From Maribacter sp. (GTDB lineage Bacteria; Bacteroidota; Bacteroidia; Flavobacteriales; Flavobacteriaceae), in contig JAHENB010000025.1 of NCBI GenBank assembly GCA_024643345.1, positions 1 to 41,140 on the forward strand: a stretch of 41,140 bases of DNA, written 5' to 3'. The number at the start of each line of letters is the position of its first letter. The stretch's first letter is position 1. This document shows, in pieces, positions 17,371 through 25,245 of this stretch. The notes beneath the pieces are model-generated. The model had not been told where the DNA came from. It ran no database searches and saw only the letters and a program-made list of their open reading frames with translations. The translations under genes were made by a program, and so were the position numbers.

Positions 17371-17505
17371 TTATTGGGAAGCGATTATTGGCACCTGTTC
17401 TACCATGGTGGGTGGTTCAGTGGTTGCCTTTTTGGGTCTTTCAGAACAGGAAAGGGCACTTATAAAAAATAATAGGGCACAGAACGGAGTGAAGGCATCT
17501 TTCAT
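17371..17505 (-). CDS. Small lipoprotein, 44 residues
   Basis: Short ORF on the minus strand that starts at an ATG and reads MKDAFTPFCALLFFISALSC before a hydrophilic tail of 24 residues (SERPKKATTEPPT...). The lipobox SALSC puts the lipidated Cys at 20. It ends 40 bp before the amine oxidase start and has the same direction, so it is probably the first gene of that operon. No known family is recognised. It could be an anchor or assembly factor for the redox pair, or a remnant of a longer lipoprotein. The clean signal and the position support a real gene, but the length limits confidence. Confidence 0.55.
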   Translation of the reverse strand: MKDAFTPFCALLFFISALSCSERPKKATTEPPTMVEQVPIIASQ

Positions 17506-17618
17506 GAACACGATCCGATTTTGTTGGCAATTCGGTTATTATAGGAAAAATACAAAATAAATCTGGATGGAGTAGCGGAACCGTAAAATCAACACAAAGG
17601 CGATTTGAAGAAGATGGT

Positions 17619-18521
17619 CTAAAAGAAAATTTGTTGCGCCGCCCTAAAGGTATTGGCATGGGCCTCCACTATGGTCTTGATGTCGGGAGAATAGCCGCCG
17701 CCCATACTGCATTGGATGGGAATTTGATGGCGTTGACAGGTTTGAAGGACCAATTCGTCCCGCATTTGGCATCCCTTTAAGGTCAAACCCAAAGTGCCCA
17801 ATTTGTCGGTAGCGATTACATCTACTCCACAGAGGTAGAAAATGAAGTCGGGCCGTGTCCGATCGATCAATGTGGGCAGGGTCGCTTCCAATTGTAGCAT
17901 ATATGCTTGATCGCCCGTTCCCTTTTTTAAGGGAATGTCCAAATCGGATTTTTCTTTTTTGAACGGATAATTGGCCTCACCGTGCATCGAAAATGTAAAG
18001 ACCGAGTCGTCATGTGCGAAAATTTTGGCCGTACCATTCCCTTGGTGCACGTCAAGATCGATGATCAATATTTTTTTGGCCATTTTTTTGGATTGAAGGT
18101 ACCTTGCGCCAATCGCTTGATCGTTTAACATGCAAAAAGCTTCTCCCCGGTCGGTGTAGGCATGGTGGGTACCCCCTGCAATATTCATTGCAATGCCATA
18201 CTTCAGGGCAAAATCGCAGGCTTTCATGGTGCCGTCGGCTATGATGCGTTCCCTTTCCACCAGGTTCCCAGATAAAGGGAAACCTATTTTACGTGCCGCC
18301 TTTGGCGCTATTTTCAGGTTTAGCAGGTCATAAAAATAATTGGGATCGTGAACCGCCAAGATATGTTCATCGTTTGGGATTTGTGGTTCAAAAAAATGGT
18401 CTGGCCCACAAGTCCCCTCATACAATAACTGCTGGGGCAAAAGATCATATTTCAGCATCGGAAACCGATGGCCTGCCGGTAATGGATGTTTGTAAATAGG
18501 ATGGTAAGCGATTTTAAGCAT
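17619..18521 (-). CDS. Histone deacetylase-like zinc hydrolase
   Basis: Cytosolic amidohydrolase of 300 residues in the arginase/deacetylase fold (bacterial HDAC class II/AcuC-like). Active-site features are the His pair in GGTHHAYTDRGEAFC (119-120) and the zinc ligands in IDLDVHQGNGT (Asp157, His159), with a further Asp in CGVDVIATDKLG near the C-terminus. Bacterial members remove acyl groups from proteins, polyamines or small molecules; the substrate is not known here. The start codon lies 3 bp after the stop of metG, so the two are almost certainly transcribed together. Such proteins are widespread in Flavobacteriaceae. Confidence 0.9.
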   Translation of the reverse strand: MLKIAYHPIYKHPLPAGHRFPMLKYDLLPQQLLYEGTCGPDHFFEPQIPNDEHILAVHDPNYFYDLLNLKIAPKAARKIGFPLSGNLVERERIIADGTMKACDFALKYGIAMNIAGGTHHAYTDRGEAFCMLNDQAIGARYLQSKKMAKKILIIDLDVHQGNGTAKIFAHDDSVFTFSMHGEANYPFKKEKSDLDIPLKKGTGDQAYMLQLEATLPTLIDRTRPDFIFYLCGVDVIATDKLGTLGLTLKGCQMRDELVLQTCQRHQIPIQCSMGGGYSPDIKTIVEAHANTFRAAQQIFF

Positions 18522-18524
18522 GGA

Positions 18525-20603
18525 TCAATTGATCGTTGCCCCACTATCGACATCCGCCTCATCGGGATTCACAAAAACCAATTTGCCTTCAGCGTTTTCG
18601 GTCATCAAGATCATGCCCTCGCTTGCCACGCCCCTCAATTCGCGTGGAGCCAGGTTGATCAGCACGGTGACCTTTTTGCCAACGATTTCCTCCGGGGTAA
18701 AACTTTCGGCAATACCGGAAACAATGGTTCTGGTATCTAAACCCGTATCGATTTTAAGAACCAATAATTTTTTGGCCTTGGCCATTTTTTCGGCTTCCAC
18801 TATGGTGCCGACCCTGATATCAAGTTTTGTAAAATCGTCAAAGGTGATGGTTTCCTTTTGTGGCATAATGGTCTTATTTTCGTTTTCATTCGCTTTCTTG
18901 GTGGCCAATAATTTATCCAATTGCTGTTGTATTTCATTATCCTCAACCTTGCGGAAAAGGAGTTCTCCCGGGCCAATGTGGTGATTGGGTGCCAAGAGGA
19001 TTTCCTTGGTAGATACTTGGTCCCATGATATTCCCTTGCCAAGGGAATCGATGCCGAGCAAGGCTTTCAGCTTGGCAGAGGTAAACGGCAAAAAGGGTTC
19101 GGATAAAACAGCAAGCCCGGCAGCGATTTGAAGGGCGATGAACATGATGGTCTTCACGCGGTCTTCATCGGTTTTGACCATTTTCCAAGGTTCTTCATCG
19201 GCCAGGTACTTGTTGCCCAATCGTGCAAGGTTCATGAGTTCTTGACCGGCTTCCCTAAAGCGGTAGCGTTCAATGGATTGTGAAATGGTTTCGGGAAATT
19301 TCCTCAATTCATCCAGTGTGGCCAAATCTACGGTCGAAAAATTTCCAGGGCTCGGTACCTTGCCATCATAATATTTGTTGGTCAGCACGACTACCCTGTT
19401 GATGAAGTTGCCAAAAATGGCCAAAAGTTCATTGTTGTTCCTGGCCTGAAAGTCCTTCCAGGTAAAGTCGTTGTCCTTGGTTTCTGGGGCATTGGCCGTT
19501 AGGGTATACCTGAGAACATCCTGCATGTTCGGAAATTCCTTTAGATATTCGTGCAACCAAACCGCCCAATTTTTGCTGGTCGATAATTTTTGACCTTCCA
19601 AATTCAAAAATTCGTTTGCGGGCACATTATCGGGCAAAATATAGCTGCCCTCTGCTTTGAGCATCGAGGGGAAAATTATACAATGAAAAACGATATTGTC
19701 CTTGCCAATGAAGTGTACCAATTTAGTATCCTTATCTTTCCAGTAGGGTTCCCAATCGATTCCTTTTTTTGCGGCCCATTCCTTTGTGGACGAAATATAG
19801 CCAATGGGGGCATCGAACCATACATACAATACCTTGCCTTCGGCTCCTTCAAGGGGAACGGGGATGCCCCAATCCAAATCGCGGGTCACCGCCCTGGGTT
19901 CCAAACCACCATCGATCCAGGATTTGCATTGTCCGTATACATTGGTTTTCCAATCGTTTTTATGACCGACCAAAATCCATTCTTTCAAGAAAGCTTCATG
20001 CCGTTGCAAAGGCAGAAACCAATGTTTGGTCTCCTTCAAGGTGGGGATGGCGCCAGTTAGGGCAGACCTGGGGTTGATGAGGTCTGTTGCGTTCAGGGTA
20101 GACCCACAATTCTCACATTGGTCGCCGTATGCTTCTTCATGCCCGCATTTGGGGCAGGTTCCAATAACAAAGCGATCCGCCAAAAATTGTTTGGCCTGTT
20201 CGTCGTACAATTGGGCCGTGGTCTCCTCAATAAAGTCGCCCTGGGCATATAGTCTCTTAAAAAATTCAGAGGCCGTTTCATGATGAATGGCGGCCGAGGT
20301 ACGCGAATAATTGTCGAAAGTGATGCCAAAATCAACAAACGACTTTTTTATGATGGCATGGTATTTATCGATAATTTCCTTCGGGGTGACACCTTCCTTT
20401 TTGGCCTTCATCGAAATGGCGACCCCATGTTCATCGCTCCCACAGACAAAGGCCACATCATTGCCGGTCAAACGCAGATACCTCGCGTAGATGTCTGCCG
20501 GCACGTAAACGCCCGCCAAATGCCCGATATGGATAGGCCCATTGGTATATGGCAATGCCGCGGTAATGGTATGTCTTTTAAACTGTTTTTCTTTTTGGGA
20601 CAT
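18525..20603 (-). CDS. metG: Methionyl-tRNA synthetase
   Basis: Charges tRNA-Met with methionine in the cytosol. I chose the ATG at 20603 (692 residues), where [20 protein letters not shown] begins; the ORF stays open 28 codons further but reads a non-homologous stretch. The class I signatures are HIGH at residues 25-28 and the KMSKS-like KLSTSKN near 350. A zinc knuckle shows as [18 protein letters not shown]. The C-terminus holds the Trbp111-type tRNA-binding OB fold ([20 protein letters not shown]), giving the long dimeric form. The gene is preceded by a hairpin and a -7-like box and is followed after 3 bp by the deacetylase-like gene. Confidence 0.97.
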   Translation of the reverse strand: MSQKEKQFKRHTITAALPYTNGPIHIGHLAGVYVPADIYARYLRLTGNDVAFVCGSDEHGVAISMKAKKEGVTPKEIIDKYHAIIKKSFVDFGITFDNYSRTSAAIHHETASEFFKRLYAQGDFIEETTAQLYDEQAKQFLADRFVIGTCPKCGHEEAYGDQCENCGSTLNATDLINPRSALTGAIPTLKETKHWFLPLQRHEAFLKEWILVGHKNDWKTNVYGQCKSWIDGGLEPRAVTRDLDWGIPVPLEGAEGKVLYVWFDAPIGYISSTKEWAAKKGIDWEPYWKDKDTKLVHFIGKDNIVFHCIIFPSMLKAEGSYILPDNVPANEFLNLEGQKLSTSKNWAVWLHEYLKEFPNMQDVLRYTLTANAPETKDNDFTWKDFQARNNNELLAIFGNFINRVVVLTNKYYDGKVPSPGNFSTVDLATLDELRKFPETISQSIERYRFREAGQELMNLARLGNKYLADEEPWKMVKTDEDRVKTIMFIALQIAAGLAVLSEPFLPFTSAKLKALLGIDSLGKGISWDQVSTKEILLAPNHHIGPGELLFRKVEDNEIQQQLDKLLATKKANENENKTIMPQKETITFDDFTKLDIRVGTIVEAEKMAKAKKLLVLKIDTGLDTRTIVSGIAESFTPEEIVGKKVTVLINLAPRELRGVASEGMILMTENAEGKLVFVNPDEADVDSGATIN

Positions 20604-20617
20604 TAAAATGCATATTA

Positions 20618-20645
20618 GCCCACAAAAATAGTATTTTTTGTGGGC
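20618..20645 (-). promoter_or_regulatory. Hairpin with -7-like box just upstream of metG
   Basis: A perfect 11-bp inverted repeat (20618-20628 with 20635-20645; arm GCCCACAAAAA) has a 6-nt loop and ends 15 bp before the metG start codon. On the minus strand it contains TATTTTTG (complement of 20623-20630), an exact TAnnTTTG match, but no -33 TTG is found at the usual distance. It may be the metG promoter or a leader element. Confidence 0.35.
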
Positions 20646-20663
20646 TGCCGGCCCGGTAGGCCT

Positions 20664-20708
20664 AAAAATGCAAAACCTTCGCAACATCCCAAAAGATGCT
20701 CACGAAGG
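20664..20708 (-). terminator. Intrinsic terminator after the DUF1501 gene
   Basis: On the minus strand CCTTCG and CGAAGG (20703-20708 with 20676-20681) close a hairpin with a second inner stem (GCATC/GATGT) and a small internal loop. TTTTG and TTTTT follow. It separates the DUF1800-DUF1501 unit from metG. Confidence 0.6.
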
Positions 20709-20732
20709 CTTTGCGCAAAAGTGGGGTTAAGT

Positions 20733-22430
20733 TTAAGCGACCATTACGGATTTACTCATTTTTTGTTCTTGTACCTGGATTCTATAGATATACTTTCCGG
20801 TCGATAAATGTGACGGAATACGTTCCCTTATATTGAGTTCAACAGAACCTTCCATCATCATTTCATTGAAAATGGTGCCTACTCTTTGGCCAAGGATGTT
20901 GAACAATTGAATGTCGACATGCGCACTAAAGGGCATTTCCAAATAGATATGTGGGGTACTATCCGTCGGATAGAACGGTTTATGTACAATGGCATCCAAC
21001 AGTTCCGGCGTTGGCATTGTGGGGTCTGTATTCGGTGGTGTCGGGGGCGTGGGCATCCCATCGCTATATACGATTGGCGGGAAATCGACCCCGCTACAGT
21101 TGAAGCCTAGATTCACCGGGGCATACGGGTGGTCTAACAAATGTTGCTCCACCAACGGAATGGGAATGCAAAGCCACTCGGCCATTACGGTTGCGTACAG
21201 GTCCCTAAAATCCATGGTGTACTCCAGGTTGCCCCTGCCATCGGGGTTGTCCAAGGTGGGGTGCTCCCCAACAAAGGCGCTACCGTTTAAGCCAGAACCG
21301 AAAAAGAGGGTCGGTGCGGCCTTACCATGGTCGGTTCCATTCGAACCATTTTCAAAGATGCGTCGACCGAATTCTGAGAAGGTCATGCTCAATACCTTGT
21401 CATCTTGTTGGGTAAAGGCGACATCATCGTAAAAGTTATCGATCGCCACGGCCAGATTCGACATCAATCGTTCATGGGCCAAGGGTTGGTTGCCATGGGT
21501 ATCGAACCCACCCATGGAAATCATGTAGACCTTGGTGCCCAAATTACCCTTGATCAATCGGGCCAAAAGGGCCAATTGTCTTGCAAAACCGTTGTTTTGA
21601 TATTCCACCTGGTTCTGACCGCGCATATAGGCTTCGTGTATTTTTCCGGCATATTCGTAAGTAATGTTGGCAACGCCCCTTAAAAACTGCAATTGATCTC
21701 CATACATACAATCGTCAAAAAGTGCGGGATCAAGATTATATTGCTGGCCTGTAGCGGCGATTTCTTCCAGCTGATCTATATTGGAAGCAACAAAGGCATA
21801 GTTCGTTTCTTCCCCTTGGAAAATCAGATTTCCAAAGTTTCCGATTTGTATGGCTGCCGGGGCTTCGGGCGGATTCATCAAATAATCGGGATAAATGTTT
21901 TCAAAGTGCCTGCCCATATATCCCGTGTTTTCCCCGGTGAAAGCGGTCGTGGTCAAGTCGGTATTCGCAAAAATATCGGAGCCAGTAAAGTGGGAAAGGC
22001 TTTGCCCTTGGTACCCGACCCCATGTACGGCCTTGAACTGTCCATCGCTCCACATGGGTTGTAAGGCCTGCATATATGAAGGCACACCGTATTCGTCTGT
22101 CAATTTCAACACCTTGCTCTCCGGAATATAAATATTCGGCCGGGCATTTGCATATAAGTCGTACTGATCGATCGGAATCACCGTGCTAAGGCCATCGTTG
22201 CCTCCCGAGAGACGGATCAAGATCAAAATATTGTCGGTCTCGGCCGCTGCAATGGCCGCTGTTAAAGGTGACGGGGCGGAAGCGGTAAGGAAGTTACTGC
22301 CCAGCATCATCGAACCTGAACCCGCGATGCCCAATGCTTGAAGGAAGGAACGCCTGCTCCAAACCTTATGTTCCATATCGTGGCCATCGTGATGAATTCC
22401 TTTATGGGGAGTATGATTAATGTCGCACAT
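20733..22430 (-). CDS. DUF1501 protein with Tat signal and T9SS sorting domain
   Basis: Exported protein of 565 residues. After a 20-residue His-rich lead comes the Tat-like signal SRRSFLQALGIAG (from residue 25). The DUF1501 body belongs to the alkaline-phosphatase/sulfatase-like fold group (LIRLSGGNDGLSTVIPIDQY, MGGFDTHGNQ, TFSEFGRRIFENGSNGTDHG). The last 80 residues are a type A T9SS C-terminal domain (VDIQLFNILGQRVGTIF, LSTGKYIYRIQVQ), so the protein should reach the cell surface or medium. The molecular function of DUF1501 is not established. It starts 11 bp after its DUF1800 partner; the two families are found side by side in many bacteria. Confidence 0.9.
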   Translation of the reverse strand: MCDINHTPHKGIHHDGHDMEHKVWSRRSFLQALGIAGSGSMMLGSNFLTASAPSPLTAAIAAAETDNILILIRLSGGNDGLSTVIPIDQYDLYANARPNIYIPESKVLKLTDEYGVPSYMQALQPMWSDGQFKAVHGVGYQGQSLSHFTGSDIFANTDLTTTAFTGENTGYMGRHFENIYPDYLMNPPEAPAAIQIGNFGNLIFQGEETNYAFVASNIDQLEEIAATGQQYNLDPALFDDCMYGDQLQFLRGVANITYEYAGKIHEAYMRGQNQVEYQNNGFARQLALLARLIKGNLGTKVYMISMGGFDTHGNQPLAHERLMSNLAVAIDNFYDDVAFTQQDDKVLSMTFSEFGRRIFENGSNGTDHGKAAPTLFFGSGLNGSAFVGEHPTLDNPDGRGNLEYTMDFRDLYATVMAEWLCIPIPLVEQHLLDHPYAPVNLGFNCSGVDFPPIVYSDGMPTPPTPPNTDPTMPTPELLDAIVHKPFYPTDSTPHIYLEMPFSAHVDIQLFNILGQRVGTIFNEMMMEGSVELNIRERIPSHLSTGKYIYRIQVQEQKMSKSVMVA

Positions 22431-22441
22431 AGTCGTAGGTG

Positions 22442-23926
22442 TTATTTTAGTTGAAATTCGGGTTGTCTAACAAGGTGTAAAAGGAGAAGATATACCTGGG
22501 AATCAGCATTCGGAAGCATCATGTTCCAAGATCCGTTCTGATATACCATATCCGATTCATAAGGCTCCCGAAAGACTGAAATGGCGGCGCCATAGTCAAC
22601 CGCGGTAAGCAAACCTTTTGGGGTTAGTTTGTCAACGATTGCCCGGGTGACTTCTTCCGGATCATTGGTGGTAGCGCCATTGGGACCTGCTGCGGCTATT
22701 CCGAAAGTTCTGAACTGTTCTTGATTATTGCTCCAAAATTGTTCCACGAACATTTCACTGGTCAACCAACGCCCAATCATGAAATTGGTATTGATCCAGG
22801 TTCTGTCGCGCTGCCAACCAGCCACATCGACCGGGGAGAACAATTCTTGGCTCAAGAGGTTGCACGAGTCGATAACCCTGCCCAAAGCGCTATCGTCATA
22901 AGCGAAACCGGTTTCCTTGATCAGGTTAAGGTACATGTCGAACGGACTTTTGATGATCACCCCTACCGTGGTGTCGTCGAAAAAGTGCTGGCTCTTGAAC
23001 AATTGTGAGAGCACCGGGGCCAATTCAAAGTTATTGGCCACAAAGGTATTGGCCATTGTGTTTATAATGTCCTGCGCATTTCCGGTCGCATCCCTTGAAT
23101 CTGGATGTACAAAGAATTCATAAAGTTTTCTGCAGATAAATTCAGCAATTTCGCCGGATCGTTGTTGAAATAAGATATTGATCACATCGTCGTATCCCCA
23201 ATTTCCGGTTTGTCCCAAAATGGTCTTGCTGCCGGCATCGTGCTTGGTGGCATCGAAAGTCACTTGGGTGCACCCGATCTCGCCCCTTTCAACATAGCCC
23301 GAAAGTGCCCTGGCGGTTTCAATGATATCTTGCTCGGTATAGTTGTTGCCCTCTCCCAAGGTGAAAAGTTCGTACAGCTCACGGCCATAATTTTCATTGG
23401 GATTGTCGCCATTGTTATAGGCCCCGTCCAAATAAAAGAGCATGGCACTGGTCAATCCCACTTCACTGACAAAGGTCCTGAAATTGCCAATGGCATTTCG
23501 CTGTAGGCAATTGATATAGTAATAGAGGAAGGAGGTGCAATTATAGACTCCGATTTCGGTCACAAAATGGTTGCTCCAGAAAAAGCTCAGACGATCCCTT
23601 AAATTATTATCGAGAAGGGCATTGGTATAGGCCAAACTCCATTCCTCTCTTTGTGAATTTCGAACTGCATTTGCCGCGTCGTCATCGGCCGGATAGTTGG
23701 CGTCGGTCCAATCTGCCCATGCGGGAGGTGGCAAAGGGGGGGTGCCAATGGCCTGATTGATCAAATTGTCGACCAAGGTGCCGGCATTCGCACCAATAGC
23801 TGCATCGATGGTCTGCACTGAGGCACTGAACCCGAGTCTTCGGTACAAGTGAGCCGCCTTGACCTTATCCAAAGGTATGTTGTAAACATCTATTGGAGAT
23901 GTATTACAATTAACGAAGTATTCCAT
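22442..23926 (-). CDS. DUF1800 protein, no visible signal peptide
   Basis: Protein of 494 residues in the DUF1800 family, which has no settled function. Family features are KAAHLYRRLGFSAS at residues 24-37, DRLSFFWSNHFVTE, and YGRELYELFTLGEGNNYTEQDI. The N-terminus MEYFVNCNTSPIDVYNIP is polar and shows no Sec, Tat or lipoprotein signal; an in-frame stop lies just upstream of the ATG, so no signal has been missed by the start choice. It is the first gene of a two-gene unit with the DUF1501 protein 11 bp downstream. As the partner is exported, this protein may leave the cell with it; this is inference. Confidence 0.9.
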   Translation of the reverse strand: MEYFVNCNTSPIDVYNIPLDKVKAAHLYRRLGFSASVQTIDAAIGANAGTLVDNLINQAIGTPPLPPPAWADWTDANYPADDDAANAVRNSQREEWSLAYTNALLDNNLRDRLSFFWSNHFVTEIGVYNCTSFLYYYINCLQRNAIGNFRTFVSEVGLTSAMLFYLDGAYNNGDNPNENYGRELYELFTLGEGNNYTEQDIIETARALSGYVERGEIGCTQVTFDATKHDAGSKTILGQTGNWGYDDVINILFQQRSGEIAEFICRKLYEFFVHPDSRDATGNAQDIINTMANTFVANNFELAPVLSQLFKSQHFFDDTTVGVIIKSPFDMYLNLIKETGFAYDDSALGRVIDSCNLLSQELFSPVDVAGWQRDRTWINTNFMIGRWLTSEMFVEQFWSNNQEQFRTFGIAAAGPNGATTNDPEEVTRAIVDKLTPKGLLTAVDYGAAISVFREPYESDMVYQNGSWNMMLPNADSQVYLLLLHLVRQPEFQLK

Positions 23927-24125
23927 AGTTTTTTTAGGCTTTTAAGAGCAGTTCATGTGCGTAGGGGCAGTTTCTTAAACGCTAAAGGCTTTTGGATAGT
24001 ATGTTATTTCATATATTTTCGTTGTATGGATTGGAAAATTACAATGTTTAGCGCAAAAGACACGTTAATACGCCGATATTTTCGATGAAATGCACAATTT
24101 TTAATAAAATGGGATTTTGACAACA

Positions 24126-24485
24126 ATGGGGAAGCACAATGAATTTGGAAAGGAAGGGGAGGAAATCGCAGTGGCCCATCTGATTGAAAAAGGGTATGAA
24201 GTCATTGGTCGTAATTACAGGTTCCTCCAAGGAGAAATCGATATTATTGCCCAAAAAAAAGGATTTCTTGCAATGGTCGAGGTCCGAGCCCGGAGCAATG
24301 ACAAAGTCATCAGGATAGCAGATACGGTTACCAAGAAGAAAATCTCCCTATTGGTCATGGTGGCCGACCGGTATGTTACAGAAAGAAACCTTGATGTTGA
24401 GGTACGCTTCGATATCATCGCCATTTTAAAAAATAAAAGGGTTTTTAGCGTGGAGCATATCAAAGGCGCGTTTTATCATTTTTGA
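24126..24485 (+). CDS. YraN family (UPF0102) nuclease-fold protein
   Basis: Small protein of 119 residues from the PD-(D/E)XK nuclease superfamily, of unproven role but often placed in DNA repair or recombination. The fold core reads GEIDIIAQKKG, then AMVEVRARS; the Lys of the E-x-K element is Arg, as in some other members. I chose the ATG at 24126 (MGKHNEFGKEGEE), which matches the usual N-terminus; a TTG at 24117 would add three residues only. It is divergent from the DUF1800 gene with a 199-bp spacer that shows no clear promoter. The next gene has its own promoter, so this one is probably transcribed alone. Confidence 0.88.
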   Translation: MGKHNEFGKEGEEIAVAHLIEKGYEVIGRNYRFLQGEIDIIAQKKGFLAMVEVRARSNDKVIRIADTVTKKKISLLVMVADRYVTERNLDVEVRFDIIAILKNKRVFSVEHIKGAFYHF

Positions 24486-24487
24486 GA

Positions 24488-24519
24488 TTTGTTCTATTTA
24501 TAACATTTTGTTATATTTG
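24488..24519 (+). promoter_or_regulatory. Bacteroidota-type promoter of the ACT-domain gene
   Basis: TTTG at 24488-24491, a 20-bp spacer and TATATTTG at 24512-24519 match the -33/-7 pattern of Bacteroidota (TTG, 17-23 bp, TAnnTTTG) exactly. The start codon is 19 bp downstream. Confidence 0.7.
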
Positions 24520-24538
24520 ACCATAATCAATCAAAAAA

Positions 24539-25198
24539 ATGAAGACCATTTCGTCAGTTGTAGAGAACTATATCAAGAAAAAACCCTTTTTACAGAGTGC
24601 TCTGGCCCAGGGGATCATCAATCTTACCTCCCTGTCAAGAATCATGAAACCTGAAATAGAGGAAGAATTGAGTAAGGATGTTCGCAACGGGGCCGTAGTT
24701 ATGGCACTGAAGCGCTTATCGGATGATCTTGAATTCAGGGCCACGCATAAAATTGTGAAGGTATTGAAGAATATTGGGGAAATTACCGTTCGGTCATCCT
24801 TGACCGATTTTACCTTTTTGGTTTCAGATACCATCTTGTCGCAACAGGCCAAACTTCTCGAAGAAGTGAACGATAACCTCGATGTCTTCTATACCTCGTC
24901 CCGAGGGGTAAACGAGATGAACATTGTACTGAGCAACAGTATGGATGCCGCGGTCGAAAAGCTCTTCAAGGCAGAGAAATGCACACAAAAGGCCGAAAAC
25001 CTTTCTTCGATAACCGTAAAATTACCCGCTGAAAATGTCTCGGTTCCCGGCATCTATTATTTCATTTTCCAACGACTGGCCTGGGAGGGAATCGTACTGT
25101 ATGAAGTGATATCGACCACCAATGAATTTACCATATTGGTCAACGACGAACAGGTTGATGTCGCCTTCAAGACCATTAAGGATTTGAAGACCCTTTGA
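24539..25198 (+). CDS. ACT-domain protein of unknown function (aspartate kinase-like fold)
   Basis: Cytosolic protein of 219 residues without a catalytic kinase domain. A helical N-terminal part (1-75) precedes two ACT-like segments: about 80-145 (EITVRSSLTDFTFLVSDT, then MNIVLSNSMDAAVEKLF) and a clearer one at 158-217 (SSITVKLPAENVSVPGIYYF, ISTTNEFTILVNDEQVDVAF). ACT domains bind amino acids and control metabolic enzymes. The protein resembles the regulatory half of aspartate kinases and may be labelled as such in databases, but it lacks the KFGG kinase motif. A textbook promoter stands upstream. A real aspartate kinase gene lies 14 kb away in this window, without a sign that they work together. 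Confidence 0.75.
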   Translation: MKTISSVVENYIKKKPFLQSALAQGIINLTSLSRIMKPEIEEELSKDVRNGAVVMALKRLSDDLEFRATHKIVKVLKNIGEITVRSSLTDFTFLVSDTILSQQAKLLEEVNDNLDVFYTSSRGVNEMNIVLSNSMDAAVEKLFKAEKCTQKAENLSSITVKLPAENVSVPGIYYFIFQRLAWEGIVLYEVISTTNEFTILVNDEQVDVAFKTIKDLKTL

Positions 25199-25245
25199 GC
25201 CCTTGTTTGATCTATGCCCCCAATAAAGGTTTTCGATTTATCGGT

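Noticed and set aside
17441-17659. 72-codon minus-strand ORF overlapping the 44-residue lipoprotein
   Set aside because: Runs across the end of the deacetylase-like gene in another frame and has no signal or motif; the lipoprotein frame is the better reading.
24268-24300. Loss of the catalytic Lys in the YraN-like protein
   Set aside because: EVR in place of EVK also occurs in other members of the family, so it is not evidence of decay.
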